DNA of 64,000 nucleotides, taken from positions 3,844,001-3,908,000 of the forward strand of contig CM073193.1 of assembly GCA_037042915.1 (NCBI GenBank). The letters are read 5' to 3'. This document shows positions 1 to 11,778 of the stretch, one piece after another. The notes under the pieces were generated by a model. That model was not told the origin of the DNA and ran no database searches. It saw only the letters and a program-made list of their open reading frames with translations. The translations under genes and the position numbers were made by a program. The DNA is from Auricularia sp. M13. Its lineage: Eukaryota > Basidiomycota > Agaricomycetes > Auriculariales > Auriculariaceae. How positions within the stretch are numbered: position 1 is the first letter of the stretch; the number at the start of each line of letters is the position of its first letter.

Positions 1-2737
1 CTCGTCCGTGCGCTGTGGCTGGTCATTAACCAATCTCCCAGGGTCACAGACGAAGTCAAGCCACAATTTGCTGGCCACGTCGTCGCTGTCGTTGAGCGCA
101 TGCCTGGACAGCTGTTCTCCGGAACGCTCGGTCTGCTGCGCCCGTCGTCAGCTGCTACCAAGGAGAAGCAGGAGGCCGAGCGCCGTGAGCGCGAGGGTGA
201 CAAGTCGCCCGAGGAGCCCAAGCGCGCGCCGACAGAGCGCCCCAAGATTGTGTGGTTCAAGCCTACCGACAAGCGTGTGCCTCTTATTGCCATCCCGACC
301 GAGCAAGCGCCGCCCGACTTTGTGCAGAATTCGGAGGCGTACGTCGACAGGCTGTTCGTCGCCTGCATCAAGCGTCATCCTATCAGTTCGCTCCATCCCT
401 TCGGCACCCTTGTCGAGGAGCTCGGGCCTATTGGCGACGTTGAGGTCGAGACGAGCGCCCTGCTCAAGGATTGCAACTTCCCGACCGAGGAGTTCCCTGA
501 CAATGCGCTAAAGTGCCTCCCTCCTATCCCGTGGACGTACGTGCTTCTCCTGGTTTTTGTGTTCTTGGGTGTCTGATTTAATTCCAGCATTCCTGAGCGC
601 GAGTTTGAAGTGCGCAAGGACCTTCGTGCCGACCGCATCTTCACCATCGACCCGCCTGAGGCGAAGGACTTTGACGACGCTCTCTCGATTAAGGCTAATG
701 AGGTTGGCACTTACACCGTCGGCGTGCACATCGCAGACGTATCCTACTTCGTGAAGCCCAACACAGCACTCGACCGTGATGCTCGCAAGCGCGCGACCAG
801 CGTGTACCTTGTCCAGCGCGCTGTTCCCATGCTTCCTCCGACTTTGAGCGAGCAGATTTGCTCTTTGATCGCGGGAGAAGACAGGCTTGCATTCTCGTTC
901 ATCTTCACCCTTACCAAGGACGGCCGCGTGCTTGACAAGTGGTACGGCAAGACGATCATCAAGTAAGTAATGCCATGGAATCACACTTGGGCACCATTAA
1001 GCATTTTGTAGGTCTGCTGCGCGTCTGTCGTACACCGATGCCCAGGCCGTCATCGACGGGCAGCAGCTACCGGCCACCAAGGTCATTGCCGAGCAAGACC
1101 CCGCCGCTGTTTCTGAGGACATCAAAGCTCTCTGGGTGCGAAACTCCAGATATCCTAGTGTCCTCACGGAAACTGACGGCGCCCACAGTCCATCGCGAAG
1201 GATATTCATGCTCGTCGCAAGGAAGAAGGCTACCTTCACAGCAGCCGCGAGAAGCTGAAGTTCACTCTCGACGACAAGGGTCTTCCGACTGACTGCTCAC
1301 CCTATGAGCACGTCGAGGCGCACAGACTGGTTGAAGAGGTAAGTTGTGTGTCGTGATATTCTGAAACGAAACTCATTCCTCGGCACAGTTCATGCTGCTC
1401 GCTAACCTGACGGCGGCTCAGCAAATTGCGGTGCATCTGCCTGAGCAGGCACTTCTTCGCCGTCACGAGGAGCCCGTTGAACGCCGCCTGGTATGTGAAT
1501 TCAGGCGAGCTTCGCTAAGTATATTGATTTGTATATCAGAAAGCATTTGCGGAGCGTGCCGCGCGCATGGGTTTCGAAGTTGACACAACTTCTGCTGGCA
1601 GTCTTCAGAAGTCACTTGAGGCCATTGCGGACCCTGAAGCCCGCCGCCTCTTCAACCTTCTGGTTCGCAAGACCAACCGCTCGGCGAAATACTACTGCGC
1701 AGGCATGCTGGACATTGCCAAGTATTACCACTACGGCCTCAACGTCCCCTTATACACGCACTTCACCTCGCCCATCCGTCGTTACGCCGACATTCTCGTG
1801 CACCGCCAGTTGGAGGCCATCTCATCGGGCGCCAGTGAGTGTCTCCTCGTCCTATCTCACCCCTTCTGACGTTGGGTCGTAGCTGCCGAACCGAAGTTCA
1901 CCATGGATCGCGACTCCGTTGCCAAGATTGCGCAGCAGTGCAACATGTGCGTACCCGCGTACTCACTGCAGGTCAGCTCTGACATTTAGTGAAGTAAACG
2001 CGACTCGGCGAAGCTCGCACAAGAGCAGTCGGCGCACTTGTTCTTGTGCCTGCTCATCTCGGACTTGACGACCCGCTACGGACCCGTTGTTCGTCAGGCT
2101 CGCGTCGTCGGTGTACTTGACGCCGCCTTCGACGTCCTCGTTCCTGAGTTCGGCATCGAGAAGCGCGTGCACGTTGACCAGATGCCCATCGACGTCAGTT
2201 TTCACTTATTACCTTCCACGAGCGGCAGTCTTACAATTTTCCAGAACCATGTGTATGACGAGCATACCCACTCGCTACAGATCTACTGGTCGACGAAGGA
2301 TGTCATCACTTGGCTTGCGGAGAACACTGACGACGAGCACTTGAAGAAGGTCAAGCGCACCGCCGACCACTTCGTGAAGATGGAGGTAGCAAGCGCTTCC
2401 GTGCAGGACGAACAAGCGCTCTTCGATGATGACAATGACGATGAAATCGTTCTTGACCGTGCCAGGGACAACAAGGAGTCTGCCGCAGAGACATCCAAGC
2501 AAAGGCTTCTGTCGTTGCAACACCCCGAGCCCAAGTTCGAGGGGTTGCGCACGACGAACGCTGGTCACCGCATCCAGGAAATCAAGGAGCTGATGAGCGT
2601 GCCGGTATGTCGTCCGTTCAATCGCATGCTTCCATTTCCTCATACTTTCTCAGGTCATCGTGACTGCCGACTTGACAAAGAGCCCTCCGGTCATCAAGGT
2701 CTACAGCGTAAACCCCTATGCAGAGAAGAAGGCCTGA
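1..2737 (+). CDS. SSD1: SSD1-family RNB-domain RNA-binding protein / DIS3L2-like exoribonuclease, 3' part
   Basis: The 5' part lies outside the window; an intron probably ends at 41. Ten exons are visible, with introns 537-587, 963-1011, 1136-1188, 1339-1388, 1491-1539, 1835-1882, 1947-1994, 2194-2244 and 2605-2653. The translation shows an SSD1-type cold-shock segment ([18 protein letters not shown]), then [17 protein letters not shown], then the RNB domain with [12 protein letters not shown] near 650 and [17 protein letters not shown] near 1760. It ends in an S1-like region. All four RNase II-type aspartates of the first RNB motif are present, unlike yeast Ssd1, whose nuclease centre is degenerate. 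Family role: cytoplasmic mRNA binding linked to cell-wall and polarity transcripts. Whether this copy is catalytic is inference. Family call is firm; DIS3L2 would be the alternative name. Confidence 0.93.
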
Positions 2738-2980
2738 TTATGCCCCTGCTATCTCGTATGTGCAAGCACGAACGGTTATGCTGCCGCGTCTTTGAAATGC
2801 CCCTGCAACGTCTTCATTTCTCGCTCAACTCGTGTACCAATGCCCTCCGTAGTCAACCTCCATCCTCTGCGCTCGAATTCGTGTACTTCACAGGATCGGA
2901 ATGAAAGTTTTTGCTCCAGACTGAAAACATGACCTCGGAGTCTTTGAACAACACGAGGCGATGGTTTGAGCAAATAACAA

Positions 2981-4620
2981 ATGGTTACGTGCCGCCTCGA
3001 TCAGCGCCGGGCGCTCGATGCACAGGCAGCCGTCGCGGAAGCCTCAGAAAATGCATTGAAAGCATTGCTGCTGCAAAGGTATGCTCAGTGACTGTCCAAG
3101 ATGTGTCCTTGCTAAACAGGAGAAGTACGGTGAATGCACAAGCAGTCGCACAAGCATCGGCCGTCCTTCTAGGCGTCGTCTACCGCGCCATTGCGACGTT
3201 CAGCTCACAGTTCAACGACTCTGCCTTGGTCAATTGCCTCCCCTCTGAAATCTTCTTAGACATTCTTCGCCGTCTTTCTTTCAGCGACAGGATCAGAGCA
3301 TCGCATGTGTGCAAGCTCTGGAGGGACCACGCTTTATCTCAGGCCACCCTGTGGACGACCTTAAAAGTCACCGGAGGACGCATACCTCCCGATGGCGTGT
3401 GGACGCTGTTGGATCGGAGTCGTTGCGCACCGCTTGACCTCGTGCTCTTCGTGCCTCGTATACGTGACAAACTCGGCGCCGATTTCGCCACTGTTACAGC
3501 CGTCGTGTCTACCCAGCTGCACCGCATGCGCACTTTGACCCTCATCTGCGACGAAGATACTGACTGGGACCTCTTGGATGTGTCACTCATGCGACCTGCC
3601 CCACTATTGGAATCTTTCACGATGCGAACACGACCTGGTGCGACAGTCGGCCTTGCTGCTACCGTGTTTGCTGGCCAGGCACCTGCTCTTCGGCGCGTTG
3701 CACTAGAATATGTTCAGGTTCCCTCCGCTCCATGCGTTGCTGCGGCCTTGACCAGTGTGACCGAGCTGCACTACATGCAGGCGCATATGTCAGCCGAGGA
3801 CATGATGCGAGTATTCTCTAATTGCCCATCTCTTCGAACAATATCTCTGCACGCAACAAGCATCGGTCGCGGAGCATCGATATCTGCACTTGCACTTGCA
3901 CCAGACTTAAAGACGTTGGACTTGAGCCGTTGTTATCCTCGCACAGCCGAGGATATACTCGAATGCATGCACGATTGGCCCAACATTCACCGCATATCGA
4001 TGTACTTGGCGGACGAGGTCACTATTGCGTGGCTCATGTCTTATATGCCAGATGTCGAATGTCTTGCTATAGAGTTCTGCGAGCGAGACGTTCGATACCC
4101 ACTGAGCATCCGACTCGGCGATGCAAAAAATTCATGGACGAGGCTCGTTACAGCTGCCGACCCAACTGTGGCTTCAGAACTACTCCAGGACAACAGCGAC
4201 CTCTTCACACACCTTACATCACTCGTCCTACCGGACGTGATTTGGCTCGCCATGCGAGGCGACTTCCCCATGTGCCCGGCATTGGCGCATCTCGAGGTCC
4301 TACTGTCTGATAGTAGGTTCTGGGCGATGTACAGCTCTTCGTATCGACCGGGCCTATTGACGCTCTGCGATCTCTCTTCACTGGGTGTGTGGGTTCTACC
4401 GAAGTTGCAGGCCCTGCATTTTCGCCCACTTCGTTTCGGGTGGGTGCCCCGTATCCCAGTCGAGGCGGAACATCTCTGCAGCTTCTTGGAACGGGCTATT
4501 CGATTCGATTCAACACGACTAGATCGGGTGGTTTTGGTTTCGGTACCTCTCGAAGACTCGACTGGAGGGTTGGCGACTGTGACACTGCGGGAGCAAGTTC
4601 AGCACCTCTTTATCCATTGA
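2981..4620 (+). CDS. F-box protein with leucine-rich-type repeats
   Basis: Start ATG 2981 follows an in-frame TAA. A 41-nt intron (3079-3119) joins it to the long second exon, giving 532 aa. The N-terminus (RLDQRRALDAQ, followed by an Ala-rich helical stretch) is typical of the many basidiomycete F-box proteins. The F-box itself follows at about residues 85-125 (LPSEIFLDILRRLSFSD, then ASHVCKLWRDHAL). The rest is rich in LRR-like leucine periodicity. Likely a substrate adaptor for an SCF ubiquitin ligase; the target is unknown. It lies 240 bp downstream of SSD1 on the same strand. Confidence 0.85.
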
Positions 4621-5408
4621 TGCCTCGCGCCATCTCCCAGCCATTGTGTCGTTCTGCAAAGTGTTATCAGCGTCCATTGTACGTGAAACGTACCTGCTGA
4701 AGTCTACACCTGTTGTTTCTGGGCATGGCTAGCTATCACCAGTGTTGGAATCACCTTCCTGTCCTGTGTACTCATCCCAGCTGTTTCATAGTGTTCCTTC
4801 GCAGCAAAAATGACAAGAATTCCGCACCAATAGTTGCCATTGGTGACTCTGTTGAGTCCGGATGCTTCTAAAATGGCCGCTCATTGACAGGTCTCCGCGG
4901 ACATCGTTCTTCGTGCTGCAATCAACTTTGGGTGGCCCCCGGAGTGTCCCAGTGCGGGAACTTGACTCGTGAGAAAGCCCTGCACGATAATGCATGGTCA
5001 ACTCAGCTGCAGCTGCGGTAGACGAATTCCCGGTAGTTGTACATAGAAGCACGGTTGACTGGAACGGGATTCGGAAATGAACGTGCGAGCAGGCCTCCGG
5101 AAATCGCGGCGATGTTATCAGGAGACGAGCATTGTCTCTCTGGATTGTTGTTGGAAGTTGTTGACGCGCGGTCAGCTGTTGATGCTAGCTTGGGGCACGT
5201 TTTCCCGTCCATCCCACCATCTGCTTGAGCAAGTGAGTCAACGCTACGCGCGCCTTCGCGGCTTCTCCGCTGCGGCAAGGGCGATGGCGACTCACCGCCC
5301 GTATAAAGCTCTCCATCCACTCCGACCGCTTCTATTGTAACTTGTCCCATTCCCCGTGACAAGCCCTTCATCCCCTTCGCTACCTGAGCTCCCATCTCGA
5401 CAAACATC
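4621..5408. other. Intergenic region upstream of an orphan gene
   Basis: No frame with convincing coding character. It carries the 3' flank of the F-box gene and the promoter of the next gene, including a TATAAA box. Confidence 0.5.
5302..5307 (+). promoter_or_regulatory. TATA box of the orphan gene at 5409
   Basis: TATAAA about 100 bp upstream of the proposed ATG 5409, followed by a pyrimidine-rich stretch typical of fungal transcription starts. Confidence 0.45.
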
Positions 5409-6248
5409 ATGTGGGCTCTCTTGCATCGCAGCATGTAGTCTGGGATGCTCACGCACGCCCATACAGGTCCAACCTTCCACCGAAGAAACCATCAACATAC
5501 ACCGACGATACCGGGTACCCCACCCCCATGGGTTCTCCCATTGAAGACGTCCAGGGTGAGGCCATATACGCCCTCACGTCGGAATGGACGGGCGCCCAAG
5601 GCGCGAACACCGTTCAGGTGTTCAATGCCCTTGGCCTCGATCTGGGGTCACCGGCACCCGCCTCGCCACAGCGCGAAGAGGAGGACAACGAGTCCTTCGT
5701 CTTCCCATGGCTGATGCCGGCGCCGGTGTCGGTACCCATGCCGCCCACATGGACCTTGGTGCCACCGGTTGGTGGCACGGCCCTCGCCACCGGCACGGCA
5801 CCGCCGCTGTGAGTCGTCCACCGCGTTGCCACATTGTTATCTGATTGGTGCCAGCACGCCGCCGCACACGTTGAAGGACGCAACGCGCGCCCTTCGCCGG
5901 TTTCGCCCGGTCCCACTTGGCCGCCGGCGCTTGATTGTACCGCCGGAGGACAAGGTCAGCAAGGTGAGGACGGCGCGCAAGGTGAAGGCTCTGCGAGAGA
6001 GCCTTCACCTCGCCCGCCGCCTGCGAGGCCCTACGACCGGTAAGTTGTGAGCGAGAGTTACCTGATTAGGCGATGTCGCTGAATTCACATCGATGGTAGT
6101 GTTCCCGCAGGGAACGACGGTCGTGATTAATTCGCCCAGCGGCCGCAGCGCCGTCGCCAACGCACAAGGGGGAGGTTCCCCCCAATCCAACAGAGTGATG
6201 CCTCAGTCAGAGGCAAACCGCGTCGCGGACAAGACACAATCTATGTGA
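5409..6248 (+). CDS. Orphan Pro/Ala-rich hypothetical protein (243 aa model)
   Basis: Not recognised. Four exons fit: 5409-5434, 5467-5808, 5855-6039 and 6070-6248, with phases that agree across all three junctions. The first and third introns would be only 32 and 30 nt; the second is 46 nt. Without the 30-nt intron the frame stops directly after the donor. The protein has a short N-terminus, a disordered Pro/Glu-rich middle (FPWLMPAPVSVPMPP), a basic Arg-rich stretch (ALRRFRPVPLGRRR) and a Ser/Gln-rich tail. No membrane segment or known domain. If the short introns are rejected, the start would be ATG 5528 and the C-terminus would change. Confidence 0.45.
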
Positions 6249-7180
6249 TCCGCGTCAGTGTTTTTCTCAAGTGAACGAAGCGTGAGTCGTACTTGAGCAT
6301 TGTTTGTTTAAAAAAATGCTGAAGGACGTTGTAGCAGCGCGGGATTGGCCAGGAGCCTGTCCTGCGGTTGTGTCAACGGTGTAGCAGAATGTTTTCAGAA
6401 ATTTGTACCTTGCTAGACGCCGAATATCAGAATCTCTGCTCATTTCCTGCGCCATTTGCCCCGTGAGGTATCACCCTGTTAAGCCTCGGGGGGCCGCTGC
6501 CCCAAGTCGTATATCAAAGCCGGCTGCCAGAAGCGAACAAAAAATCTAAGCGCGTCAAGATGGCAGCATCGGTCAACATTTCACTGGGCCATGGTTGAAC
6601 TCATACGCAAGCGTACGGAGGAGAGACATCGCGAGCAGCGATACGTATTGGCTGTGGCGGACGTACGTTACAGGGCACGAAGGAAGGTTGGCCAAAGCTG
6701 GTAAACGATCTGCTTCCGCATTCTGCCGCAAACCCTATATTCCGCTTCACCCACAGCCGATTGGTGGACCCTTTACGACGTCAGGCGAACGGCAGAAGAA
6801 ATGCTATATGAAGGCCCGCACCCATATATCAGGACAGCATGCGCAAGTTACAACAAGACCAGCTCAAAGCGTGTCGAAACCGTGAGCGAATCGATGCAGA
6901 AGCGTCTGTCGGTCCTGCACTCCGGGTAGAGGACAACCCATTCGTCGCATGTCCGGTCTGAGCAATATGGCAGCCAATGGGCAGACACCAGTCAACTGGG
7001 CCTCGTCATCGCGGCCTGGGTCACTTGTGGTACAGAAGCGCAATGGCCCGAATATCCATGTCACGGCGGGTGATGAGAACGGCCCGAGCGCAATCAGCTT
7101 GCAAGCTCACAGCCTGCAGTGCCAGCGACGGAACAATAACAGCGGCAGCATCCTTCCCTCTACCCAGCCTCAGGCTATTG
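6249..7180. other. Mostly non-coding region with one weak candidate gene
   Basis: Between the orphan gene and the RPR2-type gene. Several overlapping frames are open at 6591-7311 but none resembles a family I know. Confidence 0.4.
6591..6895 (+). CDS. Doubtful short gene, unknown product
   Basis: ATG 6591 opens a charged frame (MVELIRKRTEERHREQR) of about 35 codons. A possible intron at about 6687-6757 leads into either of two open frames; one reads WWTLYDVRRTAEEML and looks protein-like. Exon choice cannot be fixed from sequence alone. Listed because the region is otherwise empty. Confidence 0.2.
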
Positions 7181-7630
7181 TCATAGTCCCAGTGCGAATG
7201 GGTCCCGCTGTGCCGCCTCTGCCTGCGCCTGTCGCTGGCGGCTCTGGGCGAGCAGCTTCTCCAGTCCCTGTTTGCGGCGCTTGGCAGCGGGGGTCGGCTG
7301 TGCTATGCTGAGTGTGCGTGCGGGGTGAGGCTCCGGCTTCACTGCCTGTTCCTCGTTACGAGGCTGCGGCTGCGGGCGTTCCGTGGAGTGACGGAACGAG
7401 GGCTTGGTTGCCCTGGGCAGCTGGGTGTACGTGACGGTGCGGCAGCGTGTGCAGGTGCGTTCCAAGCGCGTCTTGGCTTTGCGCGTGCGAAGTGCTGAAT
7501 GGCCACAGCGCGGGCACGACAGCGGGCACAGCGTCTCCGTTCGGGCCCTGTGAAGCGCCGCCAGCGTCTCCGAGACGGGCTGCAGTGTAGCGACGAGCGC
7601 TCGTTGAAAGCCAATTGTGGCAGGGTCCAT
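7181..7630 (-). CDS. RPR2/SNM1/RPP21-family RNase P or RNase MRP subunit
   Basis: A single-exon 149-aa protein starting at ATG 7630 (MDPATIGFQR). A zinc-ribbon-like pattern lies at residues about 40-65: CPRCG, then 14 residues, then CTRC, in a basic context. The C-terminal tail (GLEKLLAQSRQRQ ... DPFALGL) matches the Gly-Leu-Leu ending usual in fungal members. The family binds the RNA of RNase P or RNase MRP and acts in pre-tRNA or pre-rRNA processing in the nucleus or nucleolus. Which of the two complexes it serves cannot be told here. It is divergent from the BTB gene. Confidence 0.7.
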   Translation of the reverse strand: MDPATIGFQRALVATLQPVSETLAALHRARTETLCPLSCPRCGHSALRTRKAKTRLERTCTRCRTVTYTQLPRATKPSFRHSTERPQPQPRNEEQAVKPEPHPARTLSIAQPTPAAKRRKQGLEKLLAQSRQRQAQAEAAQRDPFALGL

Positions 7631-7765
7631 GCGCCGCAGACGGTATTGTGCTTTGGAGGACTCCGAGCAGCTTTTTGCTTCCGCGCTCGACACGGTATAA
7701 AAGCGCACAGCACCCGGCGCGTCTGGTCTTTTGTTGTTTTCTTCCCCTCGCCCCCGTTCCCAGCT
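7631..7765. promoter_or_regulatory. Bidirectional promoter between RPR2-type and BTB genes
   Basis: Only 135 bp separate the two start codons. TATAAAA at 7696-7702 lies 64 bp upstream of the BTB start and is the only TATA-like box seen. Confidence 0.5.
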
Positions 7766-8971
7766 ATGCATTCAGCTACTGCAGTCCAGCACACCTTTCG
7801 ATCTGCCCCAGGGAGGGCAGCAGTACCTCAGCCTCTCACCCGGTCGTGGGCTCCCCCGCAGAGCGCAGGTGCACCGTTCAGACCTGGTCACCAGTATTCA
7901 TCCTCAGCAAGCGCGCTCCTTATTTCCGCGCCTCTGCAACGCGATGGCTCGCCATCCAGACCTCCAGGAAGCGGTGCTCAGGTCGTTCGCACGCCGCAGG
8001 AGGCACTCGAAACTCTCCGCGGTCCAAGTCCTGGTCATAGCCCTCCTGCGCGCCCGCCGCCCGTGGCACTTGATAATAGCGACGACGACGGCCCGCCCAC
8101 CCCTCCAGCCAAGCCCTATGTTGCTCCTCTCGCAGTCCGCTCGCGCTCTCCGCCCAAGTCGGCGCAGAGAGCGGTGCCGGTGAATCCTGCCTCCCCCGTG
8201 CATATATCGCCGACTGCCCTCGTCTCACCGCCCCCTCCGCCGTTCCGCCCAATAATTATGAGCAAAGTGCCAGCTCAGGTCATAGACCGGTCTCAGGTGC
8301 TGGTGACGATTGAGACAGCATCACTCTCGCTTAAAACGACATTTGAGACGTTGACGTCCCGGCCTTCACATCTGTCTACGTTCTTGAAGAACGTCATTAC
8401 GACGCCTCAGGACGGCGACGTCGTGTCGGAGGGCCACTCGGCTGCCTCTGACGCCACGTCGCCGTTCCGGTCGCTCTTCCAGGATCACCTGGTCGCCTCG
8501 GGCGTGTTGCCCGAGACCACGCACAACATCCATATCTTCCTGGACCGTCCTTCCGAATCGTGCGTTACCCAGTGCTCAGACCTGCTGCGTGACAATTCTA
8601 ATCACACTCGCAGTTATCCTCACATACTGGCCTACCTCCGCGCACCGGGATCGCACCTCCCGCACAGCGTCAAGCTGTCCCAGAAGCTGGAAGACCTCGT
8701 TGCTCTCCGAGACGAAGCGCGCTTCCTTGACCTTCTTGACCTTGCACGACTGTGCACTGACGAGCTCTCGAAGCACCGCATGGTCCGCGTCGGCACGGGT
8801 GTTGCGCATGTTGCACCGCTCGAGAGGATATACGAGCAACAGCCGCGTAGTCGGTCCCCACCCGACCCAATTATTATGCATACTATCAGCCCGCCCTCGC
8901 CACCTCGCATTGTCTCGGCGTCCGATTTGCCCAGCGCCATCAGCATAGTTCCCAAGCCTGGTTATATATGA
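7766..8971 (+). CDS. BTB/POZ-domain protein with long disordered N-terminus
   Basis: Single exon, 401 aa, from ATG 7766 downstream of a TATA box. Residues 1-165 are Pro/Ser-rich and disordered. Residues about 170-335 resemble a T1/KCTD-like BTB fold: VLVTIETASLSLKTTFETL, later SYPHILAYLRAPGSHLP, and LEDLVALRDEARFLDLLDLARLC. This is the order of strand, helix and hinge seen in basidiomycete BTB proteins. The tail is again Pro-rich. Likely a self-associating or cullin-3-type adaptor; partner unknown. Confidence 0.7.
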   Translation: MHSATAVQHTFRSAPGRAAVPQPLTRSWAPPQSAGAPFRPGHQYSSSASALLISAPLQRDGSPSRPPGSGAQVVRTPQEALETLRGPSPGHSPPARPPPVALDNSDDDGPPTPPAKPYVAPLAVRSRSPPKSAQRAVPVNPASPVHISPTALVSPPPPPFRPIIMSKVPAQVIDRSQVLVTIETASLSLKTTFETLTSRPSHLSTFLKNVITTPQDGDVVSEGHSAASDATSPFRSLFQDHLVASGVLPETTHNIHIFLDRPSESCVTQCSDLLRDNSNHTRSYPHILAYLRAPGSHLPHSVKLSQKLEDLVALRDEARFLDLLDLARLCTDELSKHRMVRVGTGVAHVAPLERIYEQQPRSRSPPDPIIMHTISPPSPPRIVSASDLPSAISIVPKPGYI

Positions 8972-9236
8972 TTCTCGCTCATGACTTATTACGCGTTTTG
9001 GACCTAGTCACCTAGATTTTGCACCATGTAGCAACGCTTGCCTGTGTATCATAATGTGTATTCTCCGGACTTAGGCTACCCTCCAGGGTTAATTTTTTGT
9101 GTAGGCCTATAATACAACCTACTATTTTGTCCGTACAGGCGATGTTGGTTGCGAAAGACGAAAGTCAAACACGCCGATCGTGCAACTCCGACACCACAGG
9201 CTTGCTCTGCGTAACGTTCTTCGCAGCACTTGCAAT

Positions 9237-11652
9237 ATGGATATCGACAAGCTGTTCAAGGCAAGCACGCGTGTCTCTGTGCATAGTAATCTCGTGCTCA
9301 TCTTGTGCAGGTGCCGAAGCTGCCCACGGGAGGCAACAAACGACGAATGCCGGACATGCCTTCCGCGGAGGTGCTGAAGCGCATGCGGCTGGACTCTGAG
9401 GGCTCTAGTAGCGTCACGAATGTATCTGGCTCCAGCATGGCAGCCCCACCTCCACCGAAACCGAAGTCGCGTAAAGCGACGGTCGAGGATGTGAACGAGG
9501 ACGAGGATATGGACACGGGCCCGGACGGTGACGGCGAGTTTGCACCGGGCGGCGACGCAGATTACTTTGCAGAAGAGGACGACGAGGGCCGATTCTTTGG
9601 CGGCGGCCTGACGAAGGAGCAGAAAGATATTCTTGCCATATTTGAAAAGGCTGCTGGCCAGGACGGCGTTCAGGACGAGAGCGTGCGTCGTTGTCGTTGC
9701 GCTTCGGTTTCTACCACGCTCATTTTGCTACTTCAGGCGGAAGATATGTCGCCCGCGCATATCAGACGCCTGCTGACGCGCTTCGAGCGCGCTGCCAACA
9801 AGAACCAGGAGCAGCGCGCGAAATATGCGGACGATCCGACCAAGTGCGCCCTATCCTTATACTCTAGCTCTCTTGTGTTGCTAAACATACTGCAAGGTTT
9901 ATTGATTCTGAAGCAGACCTGGACAGCGCGATAAAGGCCTTGTTACCGCTCGCCCAGGTGCCGACTCGCGCATACCCCGAAATCGCGAAAGGCGGCGCAG
10001 CGCGACTTGCAAGCCTCCTAAGCCACGAGAATGCGGACATCGCGCTCGATGTCATCGAGCTTATACATGAGCTCACAGATGAGGACACGGGTGACGATGC
10101 GCTTGATGACGACGAAGACGACGGTGAAGAATATACGCGGGACGAGGCGCTCAAAATGCTCGTGGACGCTTTCGTGAGTGCGCTTGCTATAGTGGTATAC
10201 AATTGTGTTTATCCGACGGCAGCTGGAAACATCTATTCTCGAGCTGCTCGTCCAAAACTTCGACCGCTTGAACGAGTCTGAGGAAGCGGACCGCCAAGGC
10301 GTCTTCCAAATTATGGGCGAGTCGTGGCTCTTGCTTAATGGCATTGTTTTTCTTATTTCAATCGCAGGCATATTCGAAAACGTGCTCAGCATTAATCCAC
10401 AACTGGCAAACGAGCTCGTGGCGCGGACGTCGCTTATGAAATGGCTCCTGCAGCGCGTCGAGGCCAAGGCGCATGACGAGAACCGCGGATATGCTGCTGA
10501 GCTCCTCGCCATCTTGCTCCAGGACAACACGGCGAACCGGTTACAATTTGGGCAGCTTGACGGCGTGGATAAGTTGCTTACAGTTCTGTCTGTGGGTTAC
10601 GTCAACAATTTCAAGATCGTATGCTGACCGTCTGCACGTAGCAATATCGAAAACGCGACCCACGGGATGCGGACGAAACGGAGTTCATGGAAAACTTGTT
10701 TGATGTGCTCTGCTCTGCGCTCGCAGAGACGGAGATCAAGAAACTGTTCTTGAAGGCAGAGGGCGTGGATCTTATGGTGCTCATGATGAAGTGTGTTCAT
10801 AATCATATTGCATTGCATGCGGTTGACAAGTTACGCAGGGAAAAGATGCAGTCGCGCTCACGCAGCATCAAAGTACTCGATTATGCACTGTCGGGGCCAG
10901 CAGGGAGTGCAAATTGCGAAGCCTTTGTTGAAGCACTGGGCCTGAAGACCCTCTTTCCCGCTCTCATGGGCAAGGTACTTACCCGGTTCTGCCCACGTTA
11001 TTCGCGTGTTAATACCTATCCCAGCAAGGGAAGAAGGGCAAGAATGCACAACCAGTGCAAGAAGACACAGCGCACGTTCTCGGGGTGATCTCATCGCTAC
11101 TGTCGAACCTTGCGTCCGGTTCGCCGTCGCGTACGCGGCTTCTCGCCAAGTTTGTCGATTCGGGTTATGAGAAGGTCGACCGGCTGCTTGAGCTGCGCGA
11201 GGGCGCCGAGGCACGCCTCGCGGCAACCGAGCGCGAAATCGACAACGAGAAGAAGGTACGCCGTACCAGCTCTGATGAATAGAAGAATACTGATGGTTTA
11301 CATGACCAGCAACTTGCGATTGCTGGCGAGGAGATCGGGCAAAATGAGGAAGACCTCTGGGACGTTCGCAGATTAGACGGCGGGCTTTTCACGCTGCAGA
11401 CTGTGGACTATATCCTGGGTTGGATATGTATGGAAGACGATGGGGTGCGTTTTGACCTGGGACTCTCCCGCCAGAAACTGCGACATGCTGACTTTGCATC
11501 AGATCCGCGCGCATGTGCAGAGTCTTCTCTCGCGCAAAAACAAGACGCTCAAAGACATCGTCAAAGTCCTGCAAATATTCCGGGACAACACTGCAGACGA
11601 GGAAGACCTCGCCCTGACAACAACGGCGAACCCGTCCCCACGCAGCGCATGA
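9237..11652 (+). CDS. CTNNBL1: Beta-catenin-like protein 1 (spliceosome/Prp19-complex armadillo protein)
   Basis: Eleven exons give a 632-aa protein; all junction phases agree. Introns: 9261-9310, 9683-9736, 9844-9896, 10174-10222, 10317-10367, 10592-10641, 10791-10838, 10975-11024, 11256-11309 and 11445-11502. Family landmarks are MDIDKLFK at the start, an acidic N-terminal region, AEDMSPAHIRRLLTRFE, GIFENVLSINP, QYRKRDPRDADE and QTVDYILGWIC. The family is a nuclear ARM-repeat protein associated with the Prp19/CDC5L spliceosome complex. Two introns (9261 and 10317) use GC donors. Convergent with UTP15, 126 bp between stop codons. Confidence 0.95.
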
Positions 11653-11778
11653 TCCTCACGGAGCTCGCGGCATTCTTGGATGCATGTTGATAGTTGCTGC
11701 TAGTGTGTACTATAGGCTACATTCGCACATCGGAAAGCAAATTACTAGGATAACCTGTGTACATGTACTTTTGGCGCA

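Noticed and set aside
6949-7311. 120-codon plus frame as a gene
   Set aside because: Its 3' third overlaps the conserved minus-strand zinc-ribbon gene, and composition is low-complexity.
7499-7765. Upstream extension of the BTB frame
   Set aside because: It crosses the TATA box and the divergent RPR2-type gene; ATG 7766 is the better start.
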